NCBI GenBank assembly: GCA_035559995.1
Contig: DATMAM010000001.1
Span: forward strand, 1-64,000
DNA length: 64,000 bases
Reading direction: 5' to 3'
From: DATMAM01 sp035559995
GTDB lineage: Bacteria; Desulfobacterota; Binatia; UBA9968
Both the position numbers and the translations under genes were made by a program. The notes beneath the pieces were generated by a model. It searched no databases. It had not been told where the DNA came from and saw nothing but the letters and a program-made list of their open reading frames with translations. Shown in pieces: positions 51,918 through 59,771 of the stretch. Every line of letters begins with the position of its first letter. The first letter of the stretch is position 1.

Positions 51918-52427
51918 ATGGCGTCTGCGGAAGGAAAACCCCTCGGACAAGAATCGTCGGCGCTTCGCCCTGCGGACTTGGAGCTGAGAAGAATCGAGCC
52001 CGCCGATCTCGACGAGGTGATGAGAATCGAGAAGAGCTCCTTTCCGACGCCGTGGAGCACGCGGTTTTTTGTCGAGGAGCTGCGCGCGCCCTGCGCGCAA
52101 TCCTTCGTCGCCTGTCGCAACGGGAGGATCGTGGGCTACATCCTTTACTGGGTCCTTCCCGGGGCGCTGGACATCCACAACGTCGCGGTCGATCGGGATT
52201 ACCGCCGCCAGGGCGTGGGCCGTTCGCTGCTGAACGCTGCGATCGCCGAGGCGAAGGAGCGCGGGCTCCAGCGGGTGACGCTCGAGGTGCGCCGGTCCAA
52301 CCAGATTGCCCAGAGCCTGTATTACAAGCTCGGCTTCGTTGTCCAGGGCGTGCGCGCGGGCTACTATTCGGACAACGGCGAAGACGCTTTTGTCATGGCG
52401 CTGGACTTGGGTCAGGCGACGGTTTGA
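51918..52427 (+). CDS. rimI: ribosomal-protein-alanine N-acetyltransferase-like GNAT protein RimI
   Basis: This 169-residue GNAT acetyltransferase would use acetyl-CoA to acetylate the N-terminus of ribosomal protein S18 or similar targets. The acetyl-CoA pyrophosphate motif is YRRQGVGRSLL. RRIEPADLDEVMRIEKSSFPTPWS and LEVRRSNQIAQSLYYKLGFVVQG with YYSDNGEDAFVMAL are typical of RimI. The N-terminal about 20 residues are extra. tsaD, often linked to rimI in other genomes, is 10 kb away here. Its stop codon lies inside a palindrome that overlaps the carD promoter. Confidence 0.92.
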   Translation: MASAEGKPLGQESSALRPADLELRRIEPADLDEVMRIEKSSFPTPWSTRFFVEELRAPCAQSFVACRNGRIVGYILYWVLPGALDIHNVAVDRDYRRQGVGRSLLNAAIAEAKERGLQRVTLEVRRSNQIAQSLYYKLGFVVQGVRAGYYSDNGEDAFVMALDLGQATV

Positions 52428-52454
52428 CAAACCGTCGGGGCTTGGTGTAGTTTA
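52418..52454 (+). promoter_or_regulatory. 19-bp perfect palindrome overlapping the predicted carD promoter
   Basis: GACGGTTTG-A-CAAACCGTC at 52418-52436 is a perfect palindrome with 9-base arms. It contains the rimI stop codon and a consensus -35 box TTGACA (52424-52429). A -10-like TAGTTT follows at 52449-52454 with a long 19-base spacing. There is no T run after it, so it is more like an operator than an intrinsic terminator. Confidence 0.45.
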
Positions 52455-52544
52455 AAAATTCAAGCCGAGCAGTCCTGCGGTAAAATTTTTTTAAAGAAAG
52501 CCGGTTCCAAGCTTTCGGGGGGTCGACCTTTGCAGCGAAGCAAA

Positions 52545-53066
52545 ATGACCGCGAGTATGGCGCGCCAGCACGCCGATGTGACCGGGTTCAAGGTAGGGGA
52601 CAAGGTCGTTTATCCGGCCCACGGGGTCGGGGAGATCGAAGCGATCAAGAGCCAGAGTTTTTCGGGCACGCAAAAACGATTTTACACGCTTCGAATCCTC
52701 GACAGCGACATGAAAATCATGATTCCGGTCGATAACGCGCAGTCGGTCGGGCTGAGAAAGATAATCGACAAGCAAATGGTGGCTAAAGTTTACAAGGTTC
52801 TCCGGCAGCGAAGAGTTCAGCTCGACCAACAGACCTGGAATCGGCGCTATCGCGAGTACACGGAAAAAATCAAAACCGGCTCGGTCCTCGAGATTGCGAC
52901 GGTTCTGCGCGATCTGTTTGTTCTCAAAGGGGACAAGGAGCTTTCCTTTGGCGAGCGCAAAATGCTCGACACCGCGCGTAACCTGCTGGTCAAGGAGCTT
53001 TCGATTGCGCGCTCTCATTCGGAAGAAAAAATTATGGAAGAGCTCCAGCACATCCTCAGCCACTGA
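52545..53066 (+). CDS. carD: CarD/CdnL-TRCF domain transcriptional regulator
   Basis: The 173-residue protein binds RNA polymerase and stabilises open promoter complexes in the families where CarD/CdnL is known. The N-terminal RNAP-interaction domain (about 15-75) has FKVGDKVVYPAHGVGEIEAI and KRFYTLRILDSDMKIMIPVDNA. The helical C-terminal domain (about 85-170) has RRVQLDQQTWNRRYREYTEKI and LSFGERKMLDTARNLLVKEL. Starts at 52545 (ATG) and 52557 (ATG) are both possible, and neither has a strong ribosome site. The transcript has a predicted leader of about 80 bases and ends at a good terminator. Confidence 0.92.
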   Translation: MTASMARQHADVTGFKVGDKVVYPAHGVGEIEAIKSQSFSGTQKRFYTLRILDSDMKIMIPVDNAQSVGLRKIIDKQMVAKVYKVLRQRRVQLDQQTWNRRYREYTEKIKTGSVLEIATVLRDLFVLKGDKELSFGERKMLDTARNLLVKELSIARSHSEEKIMEELQHILSH

Positions 53067-53093
53067 GTTGCCGTTGGGCCTGATTTCAGCTGC

Positions 53094-53133
53094 AGGGAGC
53101 CGAGGGGGAATAACCTCGGCTCCCTGTTTTTTT
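53094..53133 (+). terminator. intrinsic terminator after carD
   Basis: AGGGAGCCGAGG at 53094-53105 pairs perfectly with CCTCGGCTCCCT at 53114-53125 around an 8-base loop and is followed by GTTTTTTT. This is a textbook Rho-independent terminator between carD and ispD. Confidence 0.92.
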
Positions 53134-53147
53134 ACGCTCTTTTGCTC

Positions 53148-53849
53148 ATGGGAGTGAACGCGGTCATCGTCGCGGCCGGCGAGGGCCGGCGCATGGGACA
53201 GCCGGTTCCCAAGGTTTACCTCCCGCTTTGCGGCGAGCCCGTGATTCTGCACACCCTGCGCCGGTTCGCGGCGACGCAGGCGGTGGAATGGATCATTGTG
53301 GTCGTTGCCGAGGCGGACTTGGCGCGCTGCGAAGCGGTGATTCGCTCCGACGCTGAGCTGAGCCGTCGTTGTGTTGTCCTCCAGCCTGGCGGGGCGACCC
53401 GCCAGGCCTCCGTGCGCCAGGGCCTGATGCGGCTGAAAGACGACTGTGAGATCGTGGTGGTGCACGACGGCGCGCGGCCTCTGGTGAGCACGGGCCTGAT
53501 CGAGCGGTGTATCGAGGCCGCCCGGCAGAGCGGGGCGGCGGTCGCCGGCCTGCCGGCGCGCGACACGATTAAAACCGTCTCGCAGGATGGCAGGGTCTGC
53601 GAAACCGTGCCGCGCGAGCGGTTCTGGCTCATCCAGACGCCGCAAGCGTTTGAGGTCAAGCTGATTCGCGCGGCCCATGAGGCCGCCCGGCGCCGCGGCC
53701 GGGAAGCGTCGGACGATGCGACCTTGGTCGAGTGGTTGGGAGCGCCGGTCGCGGTCGTCCCGGGGGACCCCTACAACATCAAGATCACCGTCCCGCTCGA
53801 TCTGCTCGTCGCGGAAGCGCTTGTCGAAAAGAATCTTGCGGCGCTTTAG
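53148..53849 (+). CDS. ispD: 2-C-methyl-D-erythritol 4-phosphate cytidylyltransferase
   Basis: This 233-residue enzyme attaches CMP to methylerythritol phosphate in the MEP isoprenoid pathway. Landmarks are AVIVAAGEGRRMG with the nearby PVPKVYLPL, VVVHDGARPLVS, AARDTIKTV-type LPARDTIKTV, FWLIQTPQAFEV and the C-terminal PYNIKITVPLDLLVAE. The ATG at 53148 is used; a TTG six bases upstream is unlikely. The usual neighbour ispF is absent. It is convergent with larE and shares 4 bases with it. Confidence 0.94.
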   Translation: MGVNAVIVAAGEGRRMGQPVPKVYLPLCGEPVILHTLRRFAATQAVEWIIVVVAEADLARCEAVIRSDAELSRRCVVLQPGGATRQASVRQGLMRLKDDCEIVVVHDGARPLVSTGLIERCIEAARQSGAAVAGLPARDTIKTVSQDGRVCETVPRERFWLIQTPQAFEVKLIRAAHEAARRRGREASDDATLVEWLGAPVAVVPGDPYNIKITVPLDLLVAEALVEKNLAAL

Positions 53850-54670
53850 ACGGCGCTCGGGTCCCGCCTGCTACGCAAAGGCTCGTTCATGCTGCCGGCG
53901 CGATAGCCTTCCAAATCCAAGCTGACGAAGCTGAAACCGATTTCCTTAAACCTGCGCGCCACGGCCGCGCGGGTCGCATCGTCGTAAAAGCGGGCGATTT
54001 CGTCGTTCGCCACCTCGATTCGGACCAGATCCTCGTGAAAGCGAACGCGGAACTGCCTGAACCCCAACTTTTTCAGAAACGCTTCGCAGGCGGCAATCTT
54101 ATTCAACCTCTCGACATTGATCTCGATGCCGTAAGGAAAGCGCGACGAAAGGCACGCGATCGACGGCTTATCCCACGATGGCAGCCCGAGTTCGCGGCTG
54201 AGCCGGCGAATATCCGCCTTCGCGAAGCCGGCCTCCACGAGCGGATGGCGGACGCCCCATTCCTTTGCGGCTTTGAGGCCCGGACGGTGATCCTTGAGAT
54301 CGTCGAGGTTCGTGCCATCGACGATCGCCGCGATGCCGCGCTCGTCGGCAATTTGGCGGCAGATGCGGTAGAGCTCGTCCTTGCAAAAATAGCAGCGGTT
54401 TACCGGGTTGGCCGAGAAAGCGGGGTTCTCCAGTTCGTGCGAGTCGACGACGACGTGCTCGCAGCCGATCAGTTTGGCCAGTTCGTTGGCGGCTTCCAGT
54501 TCGCCCGGCGCCGCGGTCGGCGAGGCGGCGGTAACGCCGAGGGCGCGCGCGCCGAGCTCGCCGTGCGCGACTTTGAGCAGAAACGTGGAATCGACCCCGC
54601 CCGAAAACGCCACCAGGACGCTGCCCAGCGGCCGCAGAAGCCCTTTGAGCTTTTCCAATTTCAGGTCCAT
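53846..54670 (-). CDS. larE: ATP-dependent sulfur transferase LarE
   Basis: This 274-residue PP-loop protein inserts sulfur into the nickel-pincer cofactor precursor of lactate racemase-type enzymes. The ATP pyrophosphatase loop SGGVDS is at 23-28, CYFCK at 93-97, the substrate loop DGTNLDD at 118-124 and ACLSSRFPYG around Cys173. Cys173 falls close to the sacrificial Cys176 of the Lactobacillus plantarum enzyme. The CxxC at 93-96 may instead favour a cluster-dependent mode, as proposed for some LarE proteins. No larA, larB or larC is in the window. The start overlaps the cysK stop as TGATG, so translation is coupled. Confidence 0.9.
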   Translation of the reverse strand: MDLKLEKLKGLLRPLGSVLVAFSGGVDSTFLLKVAHGELGARALGVTAASPTAAPGELEAANELAKLIGCEHVVVDSHELENPAFSANPVNRCYFCKDELYRICRQIADERGIAAIVDGTNLDDLKDHRPGLKAAKEWGVRHPLVEAGFAKADIRRLSRELGLPSWDKPSIACLSSRFPYGIEINVERLNKIAACEAFLKKLGFRQFRVRFHEDLVRIEVANDEIARFYDDATRAAVARRFKEIGFSFVSLDLEGYRAGSMNEPLRSRRDPSAV

Positions 54671-55647
54671 CAACGTTCCTTAAAGATGTCGGTGCTGAGG
54701 TAGTGTTCTCCCTTGTCGGGAAAGATCGTGACGACGCGATGCCCCTGCCCGAATTCCCTGGCGACCTGAAGGGCCGCGCAACAGGCCGCTCCCGAAGAGA
54801 TCCCCACGAAGATCCCCTCCTCGAGCGCGAGCCGGCGCGTGTAGAGCGCGGCGTCTTCATCGCTCACCTGGATGACGCGATCGTAGACGCGGCAGTTGAG
54901 GACGGCGGGAATGAAACCCGCACCGATACCTTGAATTTTGTGGTATCCCGGCTCTCCGCCTGAAAGGACCGGCGAGGCCGCCGGCTCAACGGCGAAAATT
55001 TTCACGTCTTTGAGGCGATCTTTGAGGATCTCGCCGACCCCGGTAATGGTCCCGCCGGTACCGACCCCGGCAACGAAGGCGTCAATGCGTTTGACCTGGT
55101 TGAGAATCTCGACGGCGGTGGTGCGCCGATGGATCTCGGGATTGGCGGGATTGTTGAACTGTTGCGGCATGAAGTAGTCCGGATGCTCCAGCACCAGCTC
55201 CTCGGCTTTGCGAATCGCCCCGCCCATCCCTTTGGTATCGGGCGTAAGAATCAGGCGCGCGCCGTACGCGCTCAAAAGGCTGCGCCGCTCCTCGCTCATC
55301 GTGTCCGGCATCGTGAGGATCAAGCGATAGCCTTTGACAGCCGCCACCAACGCCAGGCCGATGCCCGTGTTGCCGCTGGTCGGCTCGACGATGGTCGCGC
55401 CGGGTCCCAACTTGCCTTCGCGCTCGGCGGCCTCGATCATGCTAAGACAGATGCGATCCTTGACCGATCCTCCGGGATTGAGCGATTCGAGCTTGGCCCA
55501 GACTTCCGCGTCGTTTTTGCCGGGAAGCTTGCGGAGCTTGACAACGGGGGTGCGGCCGATCAGGTCGAGAACAGATCCGGCACAGGTCGAACTTGTCACA
55601 AGTAACACTCGTTGAAGGAAGGAGACTTCGAGTGGAAACTTTTTCAT
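54670..55647 (-). CDS. cysK: cysteine synthase / O-acetylserine sulfhydrylase
   Basis: This PLP enzyme makes cysteine from O-acetylserine and sulfide. LDLIGRTPVVKL leads to the PLP lysine in NPGGSVKDR (residue about 63). The substrate loop PTSGNTGIGLA, the phosphate loop GTGGTITGVGE and the C-terminal EEGIFVGISSGAA complete the fold type II signature. The ATG at 55647 has a GAGAAG site but gives an N-terminus about 16 residues longer than usual. A GTG at 55599 would give the standard length. It is followed by larE with a one-base overlap, so a supply of cysteine or its sulfur to LarE is a reasonable inference. Confidence 0.92.
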   Translation of the reverse strand: MKKFPLEVSFLQRVLLVTSSTCAGSVLDLIGRTPVVKLRKLPGKNDAEVWAKLESLNPGGSVKDRICLSMIEAAEREGKLGPGATIVEPTSGNTGIGLALVAAVKGYRLILTMPDTMSEERRSLLSAYGARLILTPDTKGMGGAIRKAEELVLEHPDYFMPQQFNNPANPEIHRRTTAVEILNQVKRIDAFVAGVGTGGTITGVGEILKDRLKDVKIFAVEPAASPVLSGGEPGYHKIQGIGAGFIPAVLNCRVYDRVIQVSDEDAALYTRRLALEEGIFVGISSGAACCAALQVAREFGQGHRVVTIFPDKGEHYLSTDIFKER

Positions 55648-55681
55648 GCTATCTTCTCGCTCCGGCAATGTCAATTCGACG

Positions 55682-56710
55682 ATGAGGCTGAGCGCGTCAC
55701 AAACCGAGCGGACGAGGCGCGCTTTGGTTCTGTTTCCCGGCGCGCTGGGAGACTTCATCTGCTTTCTTCCCGCGCTTGCAAAAATCGCGCGCGCCCGGGC
55801 GGTCGATCTTTTGGCGCGCGCGGAATATGCCGGCATCGTCTCCGCGACTGTGCGCGTTGATTCCCTGGAGCGCTACGAGGTGTCGCGGCTGTTTTCGCCG
55901 GGGGCTGAAGCCGACGGGCGGCTGCGGGATTTTTTTTCCAGATACGACGCGGTCTATTCGTGGCTGGCGGCAACCGACGCGACCTTCGTGCGCTCGCTGA
56001 GCCGCTTGTGCCGGGGGGATTTACGCTGTTTTCCTTTTCCCCGGGGCGCTGCGCTGCACGCCGCCGACTACTATGCGCGTTGTGTCGGTGGCGCTAACGC
56101 CGGCTACGGCTGGCGCGAACTGATCGAGGTTGGGCCGGCGGCATCGGCTTGGGCTCAGGCGTACGCGATGCGCCACGGCCTGGCGGGAAAGGAAGTGCTC
56201 GTCATCGCGCCGGGAAGCGGCGCCCGGGAGAAAAATTGGCCGGCCGCCGCTTACGCGCAGCTCGCGCGCGCGTGGGAGCGCGCCGCCCGGCATGCGGCCG
56301 TGGCCGTGCTCGGCCCGGCGGAAGAGGAAAACGCCGAGATCGCGCGCGCCTTCGCGCTTAACGAGCGCGTCGTTCGCGGGGTTAGCCTCGGCGAGATCGC
56401 GGCTCTGTTTCGTCTCAGCCATGTCTACGTCGGTAACGACAGCGGCATGACGCATTTGGCGGCCGCGCTGGGCGTGCCGACGATCGCCATCTTCGGGCCG
56501 ACGGATTCGGCCGTTTGGGCCCCGCGCGGGCCGCAAGTGCGGATCCTGTCCTTAGGAGTGGAATGTTCGCCGTGCGACTACCCGACGATGAAAACGTGCC
56601 CGCACCGGCGCTGCCTGACCGAATTCAACGCCGTTGACGAAATCCTCCGTGTTGCCGCGGAATTGAAGGCTCGCGACGCGCGCCCGCACCTTGACAAGGT
56701 GGTACCTTAG
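55682..56710 (+). CDS. glycosyltransferase family 9 (ADP-heptose:LPS heptosyltransferase-like)
   Basis: This 342-residue GT-B fold enzyme probably adds a heptose or similar sugar to the lipopolysaccharide core at the inner membrane. The N-terminal phosphate-binding pattern is LVLFPGALGDFICFLPAL. The C-terminal donor domain has VIAPGSGAREKNWPAAAYAQLA, GNDSGMTHLAAALGVPTIAIFGPTDS and CSPCDYPTMKTCPHRRCL. The ATG at 55682 leaves space for both divergent genes; one at 55646 would share its CATG with the cysK start. The htpX promoter begins inside its last codons. Confidence 0.9.
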   Translation: MRLSASQTERTRRALVLFPGALGDFICFLPALAKIARARAVDLLARAEYAGIVSATVRVDSLERYEVSRLFSPGAEADGRLRDFFSRYDAVYSWLAATDATFVRSLSRLCRGDLRCFPFPRGAALHAADYYARCVGGANAGYGWRELIEVGPAASAWAQAYAMRHGLAGKEVLVIAPGSGAREKNWPAAAYAQLARAWERAARHAAVAVLGPAEEENAEIARAFALNERVVRGVSLGEIAALFRLSHVYVGNDSGMTHLAAALGVPTIAIFGPTDSAVWAPRGPQVRILSLGVECSPCDYPTMKTCPHRRCLTEFNAVDEILRVAAELKARDARPHLDKVVP

Positions 56711-56719
56711 CATTAGACT
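56691..56719 (+). promoter_or_regulatory. near-consensus promoter of htpX
   Basis: TTGACA at 56691-56696 and TAGACT at 56714-56719 are exactly 17 bases apart. Transcription would start near 56726, leaving a leader of about 67 bases to the htpX ATG with a GGAGG site. The -35 box lies within the end of the upstream glycosyltransferase gene. Confidence 0.6.
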
Positions 56720-56792
56720 TTTTTTGCTTTTGAGCGCGGTGCCAGGAACGAATTGCGCTAGGCGGTCGGTCCGCGGCACGGAGGTTTGAAGC

Positions 56793-57662
56793 ATGGCGAA
56801 CTCCTTAAAGACCGTCGTTCTTCTCGGGCTTCTCACGGGAATCATTCTCGGCATTGGCCAGCTCGTCGGCGGCTCGCAGGGGCTCGCCATCGCCTTTGTT
56901 TTCGCCGCTCTGATGAACTTCGCCAGTTACTGGTTTTCCGACAAGATCGTTCTGGCCATGTATCACGCCAGAGAGGTGCAGCCGAGCGACGCCCCGGAAC
57001 TCTACCAGATCGTTCAGAATCTCGCGATGCGAGCGCAGATTCCGATGCCGCGCCTGTACATCATTCCCACCGAAGCGGCCAACGCGTTTGCTACCGGGCG
57101 CAATCCGCAGCACGCCGCCGTCGCCGTCACCGAGGGCATCCTGCGCATCATGAGCCGCGAGGAGCTCGAGGGAGTTATCGCGCACGAGCTGTCGCACGTC
57201 AAAAACCGCGACATCCTCATCAGCAGCATCGCCGCGACCCTGGCGGGCGTCATTATGATCCTCGCGGACATGGCGCGGTGGGCTGCTTTTTTCGGTTTCG
57301 GGGGGCGTAGCGAGAGGGAGGGCGAGGGCGCCGGAGGCATCGTCGGCCTTCTGTTGATGACGATTCTCGCGCCGATCGCCGCGATGCTGATCCAGATGGC
57401 CATTTCTCGCTCGCGTGAGTTTCAGGCCGACGCGACCGGCGCGCGCGTCTCGGGCAACCCTCTGGGGTTGGCCGCGGCGCTCGAAAAACTCGCGCGCGCA
57501 AGCGAGATGATGCCGATGCACGCGCGCGCCGAAACCGCTCACCTTTTTATCATGAATCCGCTGTCGGGCGGCGGTCTGGTCAATCTGTTCAGCACGCATC
57601 CGCCTCTAGAGGAGAGAATCGCGCGCCTGCGCGCGATGGCGTACTCCCCGCGCAGCTATTGA
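56793..57662 (+). CDS. htpX: membrane zinc metalloprotease HtpX
   Basis: This 289-residue M48-family protease degrades damaged inner-membrane proteins with its active site in the cytoplasm. Two N-terminal membrane segments (about 6-24 and 30-48) precede the catalytic motif HELSH (His131, Glu132, His135). Two more hydrophobic segments follow (about 145-165 and 180-203), and the third zinc ligand is the Glu in SREFQAD. The ATG follows CGGAGG. In Escherichia coli htpX answers to envelope stress through CpxR; the promoter here looks sigma70-like. Confidence 0.95.
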   Translation: MANSLKTVVLLGLLTGIILGIGQLVGGSQGLAIAFVFAALMNFASYWFSDKIVLAMYHAREVQPSDAPELYQIVQNLAMRAQIPMPRLYIIPTEAANAFATGRNPQHAAVAVTEGILRIMSREELEGVIAHELSHVKNRDILISSIAATLAGVIMILADMARWAAFFGFGGRSEREGEGAGGIVGLLLMTILAPIAAMLIQMAISRSREFQADATGARVSGNPLGLAAALEKLARASEMMPMHARAETAHLFIMNPLSGGGLVNLFSTHPPLEERIARLRAMAYSPRSY

Positions 57663-57697
57663 TCGCGAACGCGCGGTGGCTCGAGAGAAAATAGAGC

Positions 57698-58135
57698 ATG
57701 GCGCAAGGCGAGCCTAAAGAAGAGGAGAAAGGCTTCCGAGTCCAAGATCGACGGCGTTTTTCGGAAAGCGGCGAGCCCAGAGAAGAACAACAAGCGGAAA
57801 GCAAAGCAGAAACCCCGCCCCAGGGCGCGCAAACGGAGCGCGAGCCTCCGCCCGGGCAGCGCGCCAGCGAGAGCCCGCCGCCGCACGCGGAAATCAACTT
57901 TTCTACCTTCGTGATCAGCCTCAGCACGCAAGCGCTGGTTCACCTCGGCGAGGTGCCGAATCCGGTCAGCGGTCAGGTCGAGCGCGATTTGGCAGGCGCC
58001 AAGCAGATGATCGATATCCTCGGCATGTTGCGCGAAAAGACGCGCCGCAATCTGGACGAAGGCGAAGAAAAGCTGCTGGACGACGCGCTCTACGATTTGC
58101 GAATTCGGTACGTTGAAGCCGTCAGGCGGTCTTGA
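57698..58135 (+). CDS. DUF1844 domain protein
   Basis: The 145-residue protein has a Glu/Gln/Pro-rich disordered N-terminal half (about 1-65). The compact helical DUF1844 domain (about 66-142) contains INFSTFVISLSTQALVHLGE, KQMIDILGMLREKT and LDDALYDLRIRYVEAV. The domain is common in Acidobacteria, Myxococcota and related phyla and has no established function. It lies between two envelope-quality proteases (htpX 35 bases before, degP/Q after), hinting at an envelope role. Confidence 0.9.
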   Translation: MAQGEPKEEEKGFRVQDRRRFSESGEPREEQQAESKAETPPQGAQTEREPPPGQRASESPPPHAEINFSTFVISLSTQALVHLGEVPNPVSGQVERDLAGAKQMIDILGMLREKTRRNLDEGEEKLLDDALYDLRIRYVEAVRRS

Positions 58136-58157
58136 GCCGTCTTCGCTATCTTTTCCC

Positions 58158-59663
58158 ATGGACGGTCGAATGGATAAAGAAAAGAAAGTTGGGATGCACG
58201 TGTTGGCAGTGGTTGCGCTTGTCTCGTTGCTCATGGGCCTTGGGGTCAGCGCAACCATCGATCGGTGGTCCACGAACGAGCCGGTCAGGCTCGTCGGACA
58301 AGCGACCGGAGGCGCCCCGAGCCGGCCGCCCGCAACATCGCAGGGACTGCCCGACTTTGTTACCCTGGCAAAGAGGCTGAGCCCCGTGGTGGTGAACATC
58401 TCCACGACCCAGGTGAGCGAGGGGATGAGCCAGACTTTCCCCAGCCCGTTTGGCGAGGACGACCCGTTCGCGGAATTTTGGCGGAAGTTCTTCGGCAACC
58501 CGGGAGGGCCGCGGGCGCCGTTTCGGCAAAGGAGCTTGGGATCGGGATTCATTATCGATCGCGACGGCTCCATTCTTACGAACAACCACGTCGTCGAGAA
58601 CGCGGAGAAAATCCTGGTCAAGCTTGCCGACGGCAGAGAGCTCGAAGCGAAGGTCGTCGGCAGGGATCCCAAGACGGACCTCGCGGTGATCAAAATCAAC
58701 GCCAAAGCGGATCTCGCCGTCGCGACTCTGGGTGATTCCGACGCGGTCGAGGTCGGCGAATGGGTGCTCGCGATCGGCAACCCCTTTGGCTTGGACAACA
58801 CGATCACGGCGGGAATCGTGAGCGCCAAGGGGAGACACATCGGCGCGGGACCTTATGACAATTTTATTCAGACCGATGCCTCGATCAATCCCGGCAACTC
58901 GGGCGGGCCGCTGATCAACCTGCGTGGGGAGGTCGTCGGCATCAACACGGCCATATTCAGCCGCACCGGCGGGAACATCGGCATTGGCTTTGCAATCCCG
59001 ATCAATCTGGCGAAAGAGCTCGTGCCGCAGCTCAAGACCAAAGGCAAGGTCACCCGGGGCTGGCTGGGAGTGGTCATCCAGCGGGTGACTCCGGAAATTG
59101 CCGAGTCGTTGGGTCTGGATTCGGCGCGCGGCGCGCTGGTGGCGAGCGTGGCGAAAGACGGGCCAGCCGAGCGCGCCGGGGTCAAGGTGGGCGATGTCAT
59201 CGTCGAGTTCGATGGCAAGGAGATCAAGGACTCCAACGATTTGCCGATCCTGGTTGCGCGCACGCCGGTCGATCACAGGGCGCGGCTCAAGGTGTTGCGC
59301 GACAAAAAGGAAGTCACTCTCACCGTCACGATCGGCGAGTTGAAAGAGGAAGAGGTCGTCGCGTCGGCGAAGGAGCGCGGCGAGCTGGGGCTCACCGTGC
59401 AGAGGCTGACGCCGCAAATCGCCGAAAGTCTCGGCCTCGACCGGGTCGAAGGCGTGGTCATAACGGCGGTCGAGCCCGGGAGCGCGGCCGATGAAGCCGG
59501 TCTGCGGCGCGGCGATGTGATCGTGGAGATCGATCGCAAGCCGGTGCGCAACCTGCAAGATTACCGCAAAGCGATCGAAGGCGCCCGCAAAGGCAAAGGG
59601 ATCCTGTTTCTGGTTCGGCGCGGCGAAAATACGCTCTTTCTTGCTTTGAAACCGTCGCAGTGA
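58158..59663 (+). CDS. periplasmic serine protease of the Do/DegP-DegQ family
   Basis: The 501-residue protease-chaperone has an N-terminal export or anchor helix (about 12-34). The trypsin-like domain has catalytic His144 (TNNHVVENA), Asp174 (KTDLAVIK) and Ser248 (NPGNSGGPLIN). Two PDZ domains follow (about 300-390 and 405-495). An insert rich in Pro and Phe after the first strand (FPSPFGEDDPFAEFWRKFFG) is the DegP/Q LA loop. An ATG at 58170 is an alternative start. It is 22 bases downstream of the DUF1844 gene and ends at a terminator. Confidence 0.93.
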   Translation: MDGRMDKEKKVGMHVLAVVALVSLLMGLGVSATIDRWSTNEPVRLVGQATGGAPSRPPATSQGLPDFVTLAKRLSPVVVNISTTQVSEGMSQTFPSPFGEDDPFAEFWRKFFGNPGGPRAPFRQRSLGSGFIIDRDGSILTNNHVVENAEKILVKLADGRELEAKVVGRDPKTDLAVIKINAKADLAVATLGDSDAVEVGEWVLAIGNPFGLDNTITAGIVSAKGRHIGAGPYDNFIQTDASINPGNSGGPLINLRGEVVGINTAIFSRTGGNIGIGFAIPINLAKELVPQLKTKGKVTRGWLGVVIQRVTPEIAESLGLDSARGALVASVAKDGPAERAGVKVGDVIVEFDGKEIKDSNDLPILVARTPVDHRARLKVLRDKKEVTLTVTIGELKEEEVVASAKERGELGLTVQRLTPQIAESLGLDRVEGVVITAVEPGSAADEAGLRRGDVIVEIDRKPVRNLQDYRKAIEGARKGKGILFLVRRGENTLFLALKPSQ

Positions 59664-59690
59664 ATCGCTTATCGGACGTCGCCCGGCGGA

Positions 59691-59730
59691 AGAGGGTCGG
59701 ATCGCGTCGCCGCGCCGGCCCTCTTTTATT
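59691..59730 (+). terminator. intrinsic terminator after the DegP/Q gene
   Basis: AGAGGGTCGG at 59691-59700 pairs with CCGGCCCTCT at 59715-59724 (one G-U pair) around a 14-base loop, followed by TTTATT. It separates the protease gene from the PBP gene. Confidence 0.75.
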
Positions 59731-59771
59731 GCGTTTTCGCCGCCGCGACGCCCGGTTGAGAGATTGATGCT

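Noticed and set aside
52418..52436. Rho-independent terminator after rimI
   Set aside because: The palindrome is perfect, but its centre is a single base and no T run follows. It also contains a consensus -35 box, so it was recorded as a possible operator instead.
55646..55681. Glycosyltransferase start at the ATG at 55646
   Set aside because: It shares a CATG with the opposite-strand cysK start and adds 12 residues of no family likeness. The ATG at 55682 places the GT9 phosphate loop at a normal distance.
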